Below are positions 9,672-20,800 of a stretch of DNA of 26,688 bases, in pieces. The first letter of the stretch is position 1; each line of letters opens with the position of its first letter. The stretch lies in contig ATSW01015383.1 of assembly GCA_000444245.1 (NCBI GenBank), forward strand, positions 1 through 26,688, written 5' to 3'. The DNA is from Botryllus schlosseri (taxonomy: Eukaryota > Chordata > Ascidiacea > Stolidobranchia > Styelidae). The notes below the pieces were generated by a model that did not search any database, was not told where the DNA came from, and worked only from the letters and a program-made list of their open reading frames with translations. Made by a program: the position numbers and the translations under genes.

Positions 9672-10088
9672 TTATAAGACCAAGAACCATGATGATTCTT
9701 GATTAGCAAATTTCGTCTTTATAACAAGACCAGAAAAACTGCTGCATCAAAAACTGTCCCAAAAAACACAATGTGTCTGTTAAGAAGTGTTTATTGGTCT
9801 CAGTTTTAAGACCGAATTATCTTGACAATTTAATATGGTCTTGTAAAACTGAATCAGTCTTAATTTTAAGACCAAATAATCTTGACAATTTAATATGGTC
9901 TTATAAAACTGAATCAGTATTAATTTTAAGACCGAATAATCTTGACAATTTAATATGGTCTTGTAAAGCTGAATCAGTCTCGATTTTAAGACCCTCACTT
10001 CATCAGTAAGACTAAATTTGCTGGAAATAAGACCAAATCTTCTCAATGTCTTAAATTTGAGACCAAAATTACAAATTTTTTTGTAGTT
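9672..10088 (-). mobile_element. CACTA-like element end, copy C, with internal tandem repeat
   Basis: Reverse-orientation counterpart of 6418-6710. It ends TTTTTTTGTAGT and shares the CTTCATCAGTAAGACT / AGTCTTGCTGATGAAG segment and the AGCAAATTTCGTC / GACGAAATTCGCT segment with copy A. It differs by amplification of one block into a 60-bp tandem array. It may be the opposite end of one large element starting at 6418, or an independent insertion. Confidence 0.5.
9797..9994. repeat. 60-bp tandem repeat, about 3.3 units
   Basis: The unit TTTTAAGACC-GAATAATC-TTGACAATTTAATATGGTCTT-...-GAATCAGTCT recurs at exactly 60-bp spacing, with few differences between units. Because 60 is a multiple of three, two overlapping frames (9773-10009 + and 9780-10145 -) stay open across it. 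These are artefacts of the repeat, not genes. Each unit holds inverted AAGACC/GGTCTT words. Confidence 0.85.
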
Positions 10089-10590
10089 TACCGAGTCAAT
10101 CTCACTTTTATAGTTTTGACTCGAGTCAAGTCGAATCATATTCAATTAACCACCGAGTCAAGGCTCCAAGTCATAGTGTTTTGAATTTGAGTCCAAGTCA
10201 TTATTTGTACTCTTCAGTTTTCAGTTCAATCCTGTTCAAACCACTTTACAACTCTGCTCAAGTGATATAGATTGACTCATATTCATAATATAGTAATTTT
10301 CTGCCATCTTAACAGTTTCCAGCCCTATTTTCCAAGTATCGGGACTGATAGATGAAATAGTAAGAATGTGTTAACTTTGCTATTCTTTGAAGTTACAATA
10401 TAATGTCTGACTTGGCCGCCCTAGTCTCGAGTCATATGACTTGGTTCGTTCAAGTCATGCGCAATGACTCGAGTACAAGTAAAGTCGATGCAAAAATTGA
10501 CTGATTCTAGTCATTTTACACATATCTGAAAAAGTGACTCTAGTCAAGTCGAGTCACCTATAATTTGCGACTCGAGTCATTACAACCCTG
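10089..10590. mobile_element. hAT-like MITE with GACTCGAGTC repeats
   Basis: The right end, inverted, reads CAGGGTTGTAATGACTCGAG. Both halves are packed with GAGTCAAGTC, GACTCGAGTC and CCAAGTCAT words in both orientations. The left end abuts copy C of the CACTA-like element and is not clearly defined. Related ends lie at 877-1000, 24567-24620 and 26611-26688. Non-coding. Confidence 0.55.
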
Positions 10591-11069
10591 GTCCTTCAGG
10601 TGGAGGTGAGGATCATTAAGGTTGAACATAATACTGTCTTTATTGTGAACCTTATCAATCCAACCCTCCTCGATTGTCAACCTTGGTGACTAAATATACA
10701 CACCCGCTGCTTGCATCACTGTTTTCTATGACTGATTGACTGAATCATCCACTGTAAGGATATCTTACACAAATTGCGCTTGGATTTTCTCTGTACAATG
10801 ATATTAACTTGCAAACTCCTGTTTAATATGTTATAATGGTCGTGGCTATAGGACATTACAAACCTTTGTGACTAATACTAACCGAATGCCATCAGTGTGC
10901 TTTTCGCCTAGTAAATACACCTTCTTACCCACAGACTACGTGATAACGATCGTCTGCAGTTGGGATTTAGACAGTAGACCGTAACTAGCAAGTTACTGGT
11001 ACACTTCACTTGCAGAGAAACGCACTTATAGGCTACGTATGTAATCGAGAACATTTTTGGATCACTGGT
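10591..11069. other. Intergenic stretch with no recognised gene
   Basis: A small imperfect inverted repeat (AAGGTTGAACATAAT against ATTGTGAACCTT, 10619-10653) is the only structure seen. No open frame of note. Confidence 0.4.
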
Positions 11070-11688
11070 CTGGGCTGTTTGAAATTTTACTGGCTACTTG
11101 ATAGAATTATTAGGTTACATAAAAAATGCTGAGCACTAATTTTGGCTCAATATTAACCATGTCAATGTAGTAGAATTTTTTTGGTTTATTCAATAAAAAT
11201 AAATATAAATTTTTTATTGGCTACTACATTAAATTGTAAGGTTGTCTGAAAAAACGATTCACAACATATTTACCTCAGTTCCAACCCGTACAAGCAAATT
11301 ATTGGAGCTGAAAGTTTTGGGTTTGGAGAAAATAGTATTTACGGTGGTAAATTCTTTCATCATTATTATAGATCTATCAACCGTAAATACTTTGATTTGA
11401 AATCTTATGTTTTTAAAATCAATAACTTCACTTCTACGGGTAGGAATTGAGCTAAGTTTGGGGTGTATCGTTTTGCAGACAGCCTAACAATTTCATGGGC
11501 AGCCAATGAACTTTGAAAAAGTTTTACATTTATTTTTATGAAATATAGTACCCAAATTTTCTAACTGCAATAACTTCGCTTCCACTGGTTGGAGTTGATC
11601 CAAAATGGTGTGCAGTGTTTTTTTTGGTAACCTCACAATTTTATCAAGTGGCCAGTGAAATTTAAAGAAAAGTTATTTTTGAACAGCC
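11070..11688. mobile_element. Palindromic hAT-like MITE, GGGCTGTTC family, copy 1
   Basis: Starts CTGGGCTGTTTGAAATTTTA and ends TTTTTGAACAGCC. It is flanked by TCACTGGT (11062-11069) and CCACTGGT (11689-11696), a 7/8 8-bp duplication. Inside, a module containing GGCTAC, ATTGTAAGGTTGTCTGAAAAA and TCCAACCxGTA occurs twice in one orientation and twice inverted (CTTCTACGGGTAGGAATTGAG and CTTCCACTGGTTGGAGTTGA). Copies 2-4 lie in ALG8 introns. It sits about 145 bp upstream of the ALG8 start codon, so it may abut or overlap the promoter. Confidence 0.75.
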
Positions 11689-11834
11689 CCACTGGTAATG
11701 TTAAATAGGCTATAGCCTGGAATTCTATTACAGGTTCTATTTTGAAGCGGAATACTTTTTGACGCCAATCCAAAATATATTCACTACGAGGCTTCAGAGG
11801 CACCTTCTGTACTTATAGCAGTTGAACAGCAATA

Positions 11835-14800
11835 ATGGAATGTATTCTGTTTCTCGGAATGCTTGCATCAAGCCTGAAACTTCTATTTCTTCCTATGTAG
11901 TAAGTCATTAATTCAATTATTACACTTTCGTTATTCCAACCCAGGAAAAGAAACATGCTCTACCTATAGCAAGGTTTCCCATCCTCTTCAATGCCTTGGC
12001 CCACTTCGTGAATTTTGAATATTCAATGCCCCTTACCCCCTATTTTTTTCAACCTTGAGTTGATAAGAATTAATAAACAGTATTTTAATTGAGGAAGTGG
12101 TTGGTACAGTAACAGTAGGCCTACATGATACTACAATAGCAGCCTACATTAATTATTTATTACGTAATTGGGCTTGTAACTAGGAATGTGGTCCAGAATG
12201 ACCCTTGATAAAAATTATTTTGTGCGATTTAGTGGTGGGAAGGTAGCCTAATTTACCTGGAACTGTTTTTCTTCAGTCGCTCCACAGATTTTGAAGTACA
12301 TCGGAACTGGCTGGCTCTAACTCATAACCTCTCCCATCACCGCTGGTATTATGAAAATACATCTGAATGGACATTGGATTATCCACCATTCTTTGCATGG
12401 TTTGAATATGTTCTGGCGCAGGTAAGTTTACTATAATATATTATGACTATGTACTAGGGATGGTGTGAACGGGAGGTTCAAGTTCATGTTCTGTGTGGGA
12501 CCTCGGAAATTCAGAGGTTCACGTTCACAAATGAACCTTTGAAGGTTCTGCACTGTGAACCATTATATATTGCAATTTTTCACTTCATTACATCATCTTT
12601 GGCTGAAATTCTTTGCATTTCAACTCCAGACCACTCTATGCATGACGCTGGCAGTGTAAAATAATCAACACAGCGTAAATAAATCAACTGAACACAATCC
12701 GGCTTATTGGGGTTTGGCTAATGTATAGCTTGTTTATGGCATAATATTATTAAATCAGTTTAACACTCTGCTCAATATCAACGTAGCAATAGTCAGACGG
12801 CGAACACATCGTCCGGTCTGGCCTAGACCGTTCGGCGTAACATTTTATTCCGTTGCAAGTCCTCGTCGCAATTGTTGGCAAAGCGACGGAGGATATTGAT
12901 TCTATGTAATTAATATAACATTTGATTGCTCCAGTTGATACATTTGGCAAAGTTGGCATGTACTTCAGCATTGTGGCATAATGTGACCCGAGTCGTCGCT
13001 AGGTATCGTGTACAATGTAGCCTACATTAATATATAATTTCACTGAAATGTAGGATTGGACTTGGCAATGTCACATGACGTCATAAGGTTCACATTCGGG
13101 TTCATACAGAACCTTTCAAAAAGGTTCGCGTACACACGAACCTGAACCTTTCAGGGTTTCACACCATCTCTACTATGTACGACATTAATATTAATGTAAT
13201 CAACATTCTTTTAGATTGCCTGGTATTTTGATCCTGGAATGCTTGTGGTGGAAAGTTTGAACTATGCAACTGAGAAAACAATTCTATTTCAAAGACTTTC
13301 AGTAATATTGTCAGATGCTGTTCTGCTTCTAGGAACATATAGGTAAGGCTTTTTTATTCACTCGAACTTACATTTTATTGTAGCCTAATTAACAAACTGG
13401 GATTTTTGTTTAAAGATGTTGCTGTGTTTTAAAAAGCAGTGAAAACCAAAATCGAAAAGACATGGAATACTCAGCGTTGGCAATTTTAACACTATTTAAT
13501 GCTGGATTGATCCTTGTAGACCGTATCCTTTGTAAAATGCACAGTGCGCTGCATGTTATGACGATGATTACAAAGAGCCATGATCTCAAGTTATTTCTTT
13601 TACTCCCTACAATCAGATATACATTTTCAATACAATGGCTTCCTCACCGGGATATTTTTCATCTCGCTGGCTTACATACTGAAAGGTCGCGTATTGTGGG
13701 GATCATTCTGGTTTGCGGTATTGCTAAACTTTAAGCACATATATCTCTACGTTGCTCCAGCTTATGGAATATTCCTCTTCAGAACATATTGTTTGAGCTC
13801 TAAGTCAAGTGAGTTCTTTTTCCTTTTTTACCGACCCTCAAGTTATTTCATCTGTGTATCAAGGAGGGCTTCGTGCCGTGTTCTCGTTCAGTCTATGGAG
13901 GTTTTCGCAGCTTGCAACCATCGTTATCGGAGTATTTGCTCTTTCACTGGCTCCTTTTAAGGTAACAGTACTATTTTAGTCGAGCTGGGGTCGAACAAAA
14001 TCGAGTTACTATCGGATTCCATTCCGAATCGAGTATTATGTTTGTAAAGTTATTTTGACTTTAGGCTATATTAGGGCTGTTCAAAGTTAACTTCTTTCAA
14101 ATTTTACTGGCCAGGCTACTTGATAAAATTGTTAGGTTTTCTAAAAAAACGTTGCACACCATTTTTTTATGAATCCCAACCTGTAGAAGCATTGCTAGAT
14201 GAGAAAAAGTTTTTTGATTTATTTAATTAAAATGGATTTCATTTTACTGGCTACCCCCATGAAATTGTAAGGTTGTATTAAAAAACGATTCATAACAAAT
14301 TTGCCTCAATTCCAACCAGCAGAAGCCAAGTTATTGCTCTTCAAAATTTAGAACTTGTAATCATAGTACGCTATTTGAGGTGGGTAGATCTATGATAAAT
14401 AATGAAAGAATTTGCGACCGTAAATACTAATTTTTCAAAATCCGGCCCTAGTGAGCGTCATTTGACAGTTATGGATGAAAATAATAGGTTTACATTTGCG
14501 AGTTCTATTCACTCAACTGATAACATGCATTTGGCCTATTAAACACTTGACTTGATAATTGTTTAGTCCTCAATGTTTCAGAGCTGAAAATGAAACAATA
14601 CACACAGCAATGCGTTAAACTTGATACGAATATTGTTACACAATTCCAGGATCATCTGGGTCAACTTTTAACGAGATTGTTCCCGTTCAAGCGAGGGCTG
14701 ACTCATGCCTATTGGGCTCCAAACTTTTGGGCTCTGTACAATTTTGCTGATAAAGTCCTAGCTATGTTGGGTAAGTCTTTGCTTTGTATTATTTAGCCTC

Positions 14801-17800
14801 TACTCGGTATGTGTTATAATATGTCAGTAAAGTCTTGACTTTTTAAAATTGGGACTGTTCATTTTTTTTGTGTTCAATGTCCAGTTTTCAACTATTATCC
14901 AAGGTATTGAAAGTAGTCACTGCTGCTACTTGATATATGAGTATAAGGTTGTGACAACAAAAAAAAGAATTTTCATATTTTCGCGGCCATTAGCCAAAAT
15001 TGCTAGGTTGGCTTGAAAAACGTCGCACACCGAATTCGACTCACTTTTGACCAGTGCAAGTGAGGCTAAGAGAAGAGTTGTAAAATTGTGAATTTACTAT
15101 TAATTGATAAAAATAAAATTTCTACCCCATGAAATTGTCAAGTAGTCTAATAAAACAATACACCTGTAGCCAATTTGGCTAAATTTCAACTCATAGAATG
15201 AAGTTATTGCAGTTGAAAGTTTGAAAATATAGCATTGACAGCAGGTAATCCCAAAATTATTAACTACACACTCGAATAACTTAGCTTCTACTAATTGGAA
15301 TTGAGTCAAATTTGTTTTGTATCGTTTTTGTAGACAGCGTAACAATTTCATGAGGTAGCCAGTAAAACATGCTTTTAAACCACCCTAATGAGTTGTCTAA
15401 GCAAAGTTGCACTAGTTCAAGACAACTAGAAAATTACAGGTTTAAAGATGCACTTGGACTTGGAGGGGCGGTACATAACTTCGATAAAGCCTACAACTGA
15501 TTGAGATATGGATCTTTAGAAAACAGAAATATTTTCGATCTGTCACTCAGCAACTGCAGAAGCCGTAATCTTTGTATAAGCAGCATATTATATTACCAAT
15601 TATGATGTCCAGTTCCATTTTTAATTACTTGAGAAGTAGTCAAGTGCAGCTTCAGGAAATTAATTTGAGATCTTATTTCATGCGGGTGACGTCATATTTA
15701 GTGATACGATTGTTGATATACGATATTCTTTCCAATTCTCTACTAGTTGCTGACGATTACCCCTGACGAGTGTCAGCCGAAAATATTCGGGTTCATTTCA
15801 AAATGAATATACTGTTGAATTTTATAATGAAGCTCTGTACCTCCAAGAAGCTCTTCAGGAAATAGTGCGGGCCCAGATATCTCAATACCAATGCCTTGAA
15901 AATGTGATTCATTTCTTCTAATGCAGAATTTTTCAAACTTGTTGCTATTCACGGCTGCATTTCGATTACTTCTATAGCCTAGCGTACGGCCGCATGTCAG
16001 CGGGCAGTTGTAATGGACAACCTGGACGCCAAACATCCATGTTAAATTGACTACTGGGGGACTTTCTGCGATAGTATTGGTGGTTGCACATATTATTTTC
16101 ATATATTTATCCTTTCTTGGTTAACATTTTCAAATTTCAGAATTTTGGGCACATAAGGAAGCATGTTAGGGTTTTTATTAATCACGTCACGTTGTTGCAT
16201 GTTCTTATTTTTTTGACCACCCATCAGTATAGTCCGTGGATACAGAATATATATTGCAATCGCTCAAACCTACGAGAAAATCCTTCATTTGTGAGCCATA
16301 CACGATTCCAAATTGGTAGTTCTTTTTGGCTCGCAACATTTTCGTCTGCGGTTTGCATATATGTGTGGTAGGGCTCAGATTTAAAGGACAAAACTATATC
16401 AAAATCTAAGATTCAAGCCACGCTGAATCGCGCAAAACAAGAAGAAAATTTTTAAATTTAAATAAAATCCCTCGAAAATTGGGTGCGAATTTGTAAATTC
16501 AATTTGCATGTTGACGTCCGCCAACGCACGCTAATTTAATTATGTGTAGACGGCCGCATGCTAGCCACCCATCTTCCAATGAGTTACTATTCCATTTTAG
16601 TGATACGGGCACTATTTTACCCATCGATTGTCATGATTTCTCTCATGAAACCGATGCTTATCTTAACATTCGTCACACTGACAAATATTCCTGTATGAAA
16701 TTGGCAGCTGTCAAGTTAAAGTTCCTCAGTCCGGGACAGATATCAGCCTCGTTTTCAAAAGGTTTGGTGGAGGAAGCGGAACATGCAATACTGCCAACAC
16801 CATCTCCACTCGCTACAATGATAATCACGGTCATTTTTATTTTGGTAAGTTGTTTGTCTGATTACGTGTAATTGATCAAACTTCCAACATGCCACCACTA
16901 ATTCAAATTGTGGTTGTTGTTTCAAACACTATTTACTGCTTGGCACAATGATTCCATCACTGGAAACTGAATTTAGCATTAATTGTAATTTTTTGAGTCG
17001 AGAACTGCGCGACAGTGGCGCAGACAGGCAAAGAATTGTTGCCAATTCTCCCCCTTTCCAAGCTCGAATATCCCACATCTTGTTTTGAATCACCCTCCTC
17101 TAAAAATGCTTTATCTTATCAGCCATACGCCACTCATGTTTCTACGTAGGGTGCATCAAAAATGGTAAATTATAGTAGGCTTGCTGCAACACAACCAACG
17201 CCGCTGTGTACAATAGGGTTGTTCGAAAAAGTTTTTTTTAAATATTTTAGCGGCTATTAGCTAACATTGTTAAGTTGGCTAATGAAACGTTGCACACCAA
17301 ATTTGACTCAATTCCGAGTAGTAGGCTACAAGTGAAGCTATCAGAGTTGAAAAATTTTGAATTTACTATAAAAAAAAAAAAAATACTTTTTTCAAATTTT
17401 ACTGTCCGCCCCGTGGAATTGTCAATTAGTCTTGAAAATCAAATTTGACTCGATTCCAACTGGTAGAAGCGAAGTTATTGGAGTTGGAAATCGTGGATTT
17501 GCAAAAATAGTAACCCATTTACTATGAGTAATCCAAGAATTGTTATTGAGAAACTCGAAAAACTTCACTTCTACCGGCTGGAATTGAGTCAGATTTGATT
17601 TGCATAGTTTTTGCAGACAACTTCGCAATTCATAGGTTCGCTTCTACTCGTTGGAATTGAGCCAAATTTCGTCTGCAACGTTTTTGTGGCCAACCTAACA
17701 ATTTTAGCCAATAGCCACAAAAAGAAATCATTTTTGAACAACCCTAGTGCACAAACACGACCACGCCAAATTTCAAGTGATCCCATTCCGAGGCAAATTG

Positions 17801-20800
17801 TTTTATCTCAGCCCTGCCTTGTTGATATTTGGGTTTGGCCAAAAGCGATATCGTTGGAGCACTCGGGGAATCAATTTCTTCGCAGCGTATCGTTTGTGTC
17901 GCTGACATCTTTCATGTTTGGATGGCACGTTCATGAAAAAGCGATTCTGATGACAATTTTACCGCTCACCATTCTTGCAGTCAGAGGATCAAGGTACGAA
18001 GGGACCATCGGAATTGATCTTAAAATTGAAACTCATGACCAAATGCATTGTGTATTTCAGAAAAGATGCTGAAATCTTCTTGTTTTTGCAAGCAGTCGGC
18101 CATTATTCATTATTTCCTTTATTTTTTAAACCCTTTGGTAAGTTCTTTCATGACCCTCAAATAAATTCCATTCTCAAGAACATGTACAATTGAATTGTAT
18201 TCAGAATTTGTCACAAGGCTTTGTGTCATAGTTGTATATACGACTCTGGCTTTCGGATTCATGAAGAAATTGAAGCAGAGGTATGTGAATTAACCTGATT
18301 ATTATGAGGTTATATATAACTGATTGATTCGACTCTGAATCGGGTGATTGGCTTCGACGGTACGCCCGTCTTGGCCATGATTGGTTGAAGGTAATTAGAC
18401 TCAATCATGGTCGAATTGGGACTGTAGTGGTGGCATACACAGGGAAGGTTGTTGTTCCGAAAGCGAAACCTGTCCTTCGGAAATGCCAGTTCTATCTGCA
18501 GTACTTATAACCCCATCTGTATTTAACCGCCCGGGTTTTTCCAAAAAAGACTGCTTCACTTTTCAAAACTGTAAAACTCGACCTTAACAAGATGCGAAAC
18601 CAACAAGTAATAATCGTTGGATTCAGAATTTCAACGCCTAACCAACTGCGCCGCGAGACGAGAGCAGAGCGACCGAGCGTTTAAAAATTGACAAGTTTCG
18701 GTTACCAAATTATAGAGTCACCAACGTATACCTAGTGTGAATAAGTAAGTGCTATTCACTGCGACAAAGATGTCTTCTTTCAAACAAGCCACGATTGACC
18801 GCTTCTGCTCATCGAATTCGATCGACACTATCAAAACATGGTAGAGCGTTTCACCATAAACACGCAGTCTGACCCTCTCGTTAGGCGTTGAAATTCTGAA
18901 TCCAATGATATATTACTTGTTGGTTTCGCATCTTGTTAAGATCGTGTTTTACAGTTTTGAAAAGTGAGCATAATTTTTCAGAAAAACCCGCCGGTGCCAG
19001 CCGGTAAAACGATTGGTGCCACACTGTTGCGTTTCGACCAAACAATACGATGCCACTTTCCAGGGTAAAAGCCTGCATTATCTGAACTGTTATCTGAAAG
19101 TATTTGATTTGCAATAAATAATTATTATAAGGTTATCATGTTGTGTGAAAGTTAATATTCTAAGTGTTTTGTTCTTTTAACACTTTGCTGACGCATTTTG
19201 TGCATCAGTAATCTATAGTAATGTGTTGAATGTGTCTGTATTTGTGGTAGATTTTTGATTTATGACTCTACAAAAAATTGCCATCCTGCGAGGGTTTGCT
19301 GATAAGCGTTACTGTTCCGCGGGTCAGTAGAAGTTGAGAAGCACTGCTTTAGATACTGTGATACAACTTAGGGTGGAGAAAATGAAGTTTGCTTATTCGG
19401 GAGAATGCTAATAATCTGATTAAAAACTTGTTAATTGCAACATACTTCCTGGATTAAAAGTTTCACCAAACAAATCGGAATAATCCTTTCCCAAAATCAT
19501 ATCCAACTTTATGTGCTAAGTGCTATAATATCCTTACCAAGGTTTCAAGGCTCCCGTGGTAGGAGAAAAGTATCAAAAGTATAATTCTCGCTAATAATAT
19601 GTATACTTGAAAAATTGGCTCTCATTAGTCACTACTCAACTCATATCATTACAATTATTACTCGATTCAGATTCGAGCACTCCAATCATTGTGTCCAGCG
19701 CTACATATAACTTGTTAATACCCTTGAAACATACAGCAATACATCTTGATCATTTTACCTATTTTCATTTTCCAACAGCAATCTTCTAGACTACAAAGGT
19801 TGGAATCTGCCTCTGTTAGGATGTCTCGAAACTATGTATATCTACGGGCTGCTTCTATGTGAATTTTACTGCAGCGTACTGCACAGGTGAGGGATACACT
19901 ATCATTTTGAATGCCGTTCTTAGTGATACCATTGCTGAAGAGGTTGATCGAGGGTTAGGGTAACCAAGACTAGGGGTGATGGATATTAGGGTTAGGGTCA
20001 AAGTTGAGGTTATGGTATCCCAAGATTAGGGTTTGGGAGTTTATACTCTCAACCCTAATATCCATCACCCCCAACCCTAATATTGGGATACCCCCACCCC
20101 AACTTTCACTCTAACTATCCCCCTCCCTGAACTACAGTTACAATAACGAGCAGACCACGCGTGTTCGATATCTGAGCGTTGCACTAACTCTCACGATGAC
20201 GCAATCTGTGATCAAGTGATCTAATCACGCCATGACCTATTTACAATATTGACAAATCACATAACAATAATATTATTTGTTCATTATTTCATATTATTTT
20301 AATACAAAATTTCCAAAGGGCCGAGTTCACTGGTAATCGCTGAGGACATCGAAGTTTTTGATTGATCAACGTAGGACCCTAGGCAATAGTCGTATCTGGT
20401 TTACAATTTAATGCAGAACTAGCTGCTCTTGACTAAATATTCTTATCCCCTATACCAGGGGTGGGCAATTATTTTGCCTGGCAGCCCAAATGTGAAACAG
20501 AAATTATATTTACAGCCCGAGAAAACTACCGTAGCTTGCAGTTTTATTTCCTGATTGAAAGCAGTGAATTACATTGGTAACGCATGCTGCTAAGTGGATG
20601 CGTTAATATTCGGCTGCGTCCCTAGCTCTGTTTGGATTGTTAAAATAGCATTGCTGTACTGCTAACTTTGCTAGCATCAGCCGAGTGTATCCATTCACTG
20701 CATGATTTTTCCTAAAATGTCAACTCAGATTATATTTCTTAAACTCGGAGATCTGTTCGGTGCCGACCGTAAGCTGAAAAGACCGGTTCACGGCTGACTC

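Noticed and set aside
9797-9994. CRISPR-like array
   Set aside because: The units are contiguous 60-bp tandem repeats with no unique spacers, in an animal genome.
9773-10145. Two overlapping open frames of 78 and 121 codons with repeated peptides
   Set aside because: They exist only because the 60-bp tandem repeat is a multiple of three; both strands are open and no motif is present.
11835-11898. ALG8 exon 1 ending at the first GT (11897) instead of 11900
   Set aside because: The GTAAGT donor at 11900 fits consensus better and restores the Tyr before [11 protein letters not shown] that human ALG8 also has.
15773-16102. 109-codon minus-strand open frame in ALG8 intron 7
   Set aside because: Part of it is the dispersed repeat read backwards; no motif or splice support.
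17589-17786. Open frames at the end of ALG8 intron 8 on both strands
   Set aside because: They are built from MITE copy 4; the plus frame merely runs into exon 9.
18368-18412. CCATGATTG...CAATCATGG hairpin as a structured RNA
   Set aside because: Only a 9-bp stem with an 18-nt loop in an intron; expected by chance in a window this size.
18591-18651. A tRNA gene on the minus strand
   Set aside because: A- and B-box-like words are present, but no acceptor stem or cloverleaf could be drawn, and a reversed copy lies nearby, so a tRNA-derived SINE is the better reading.
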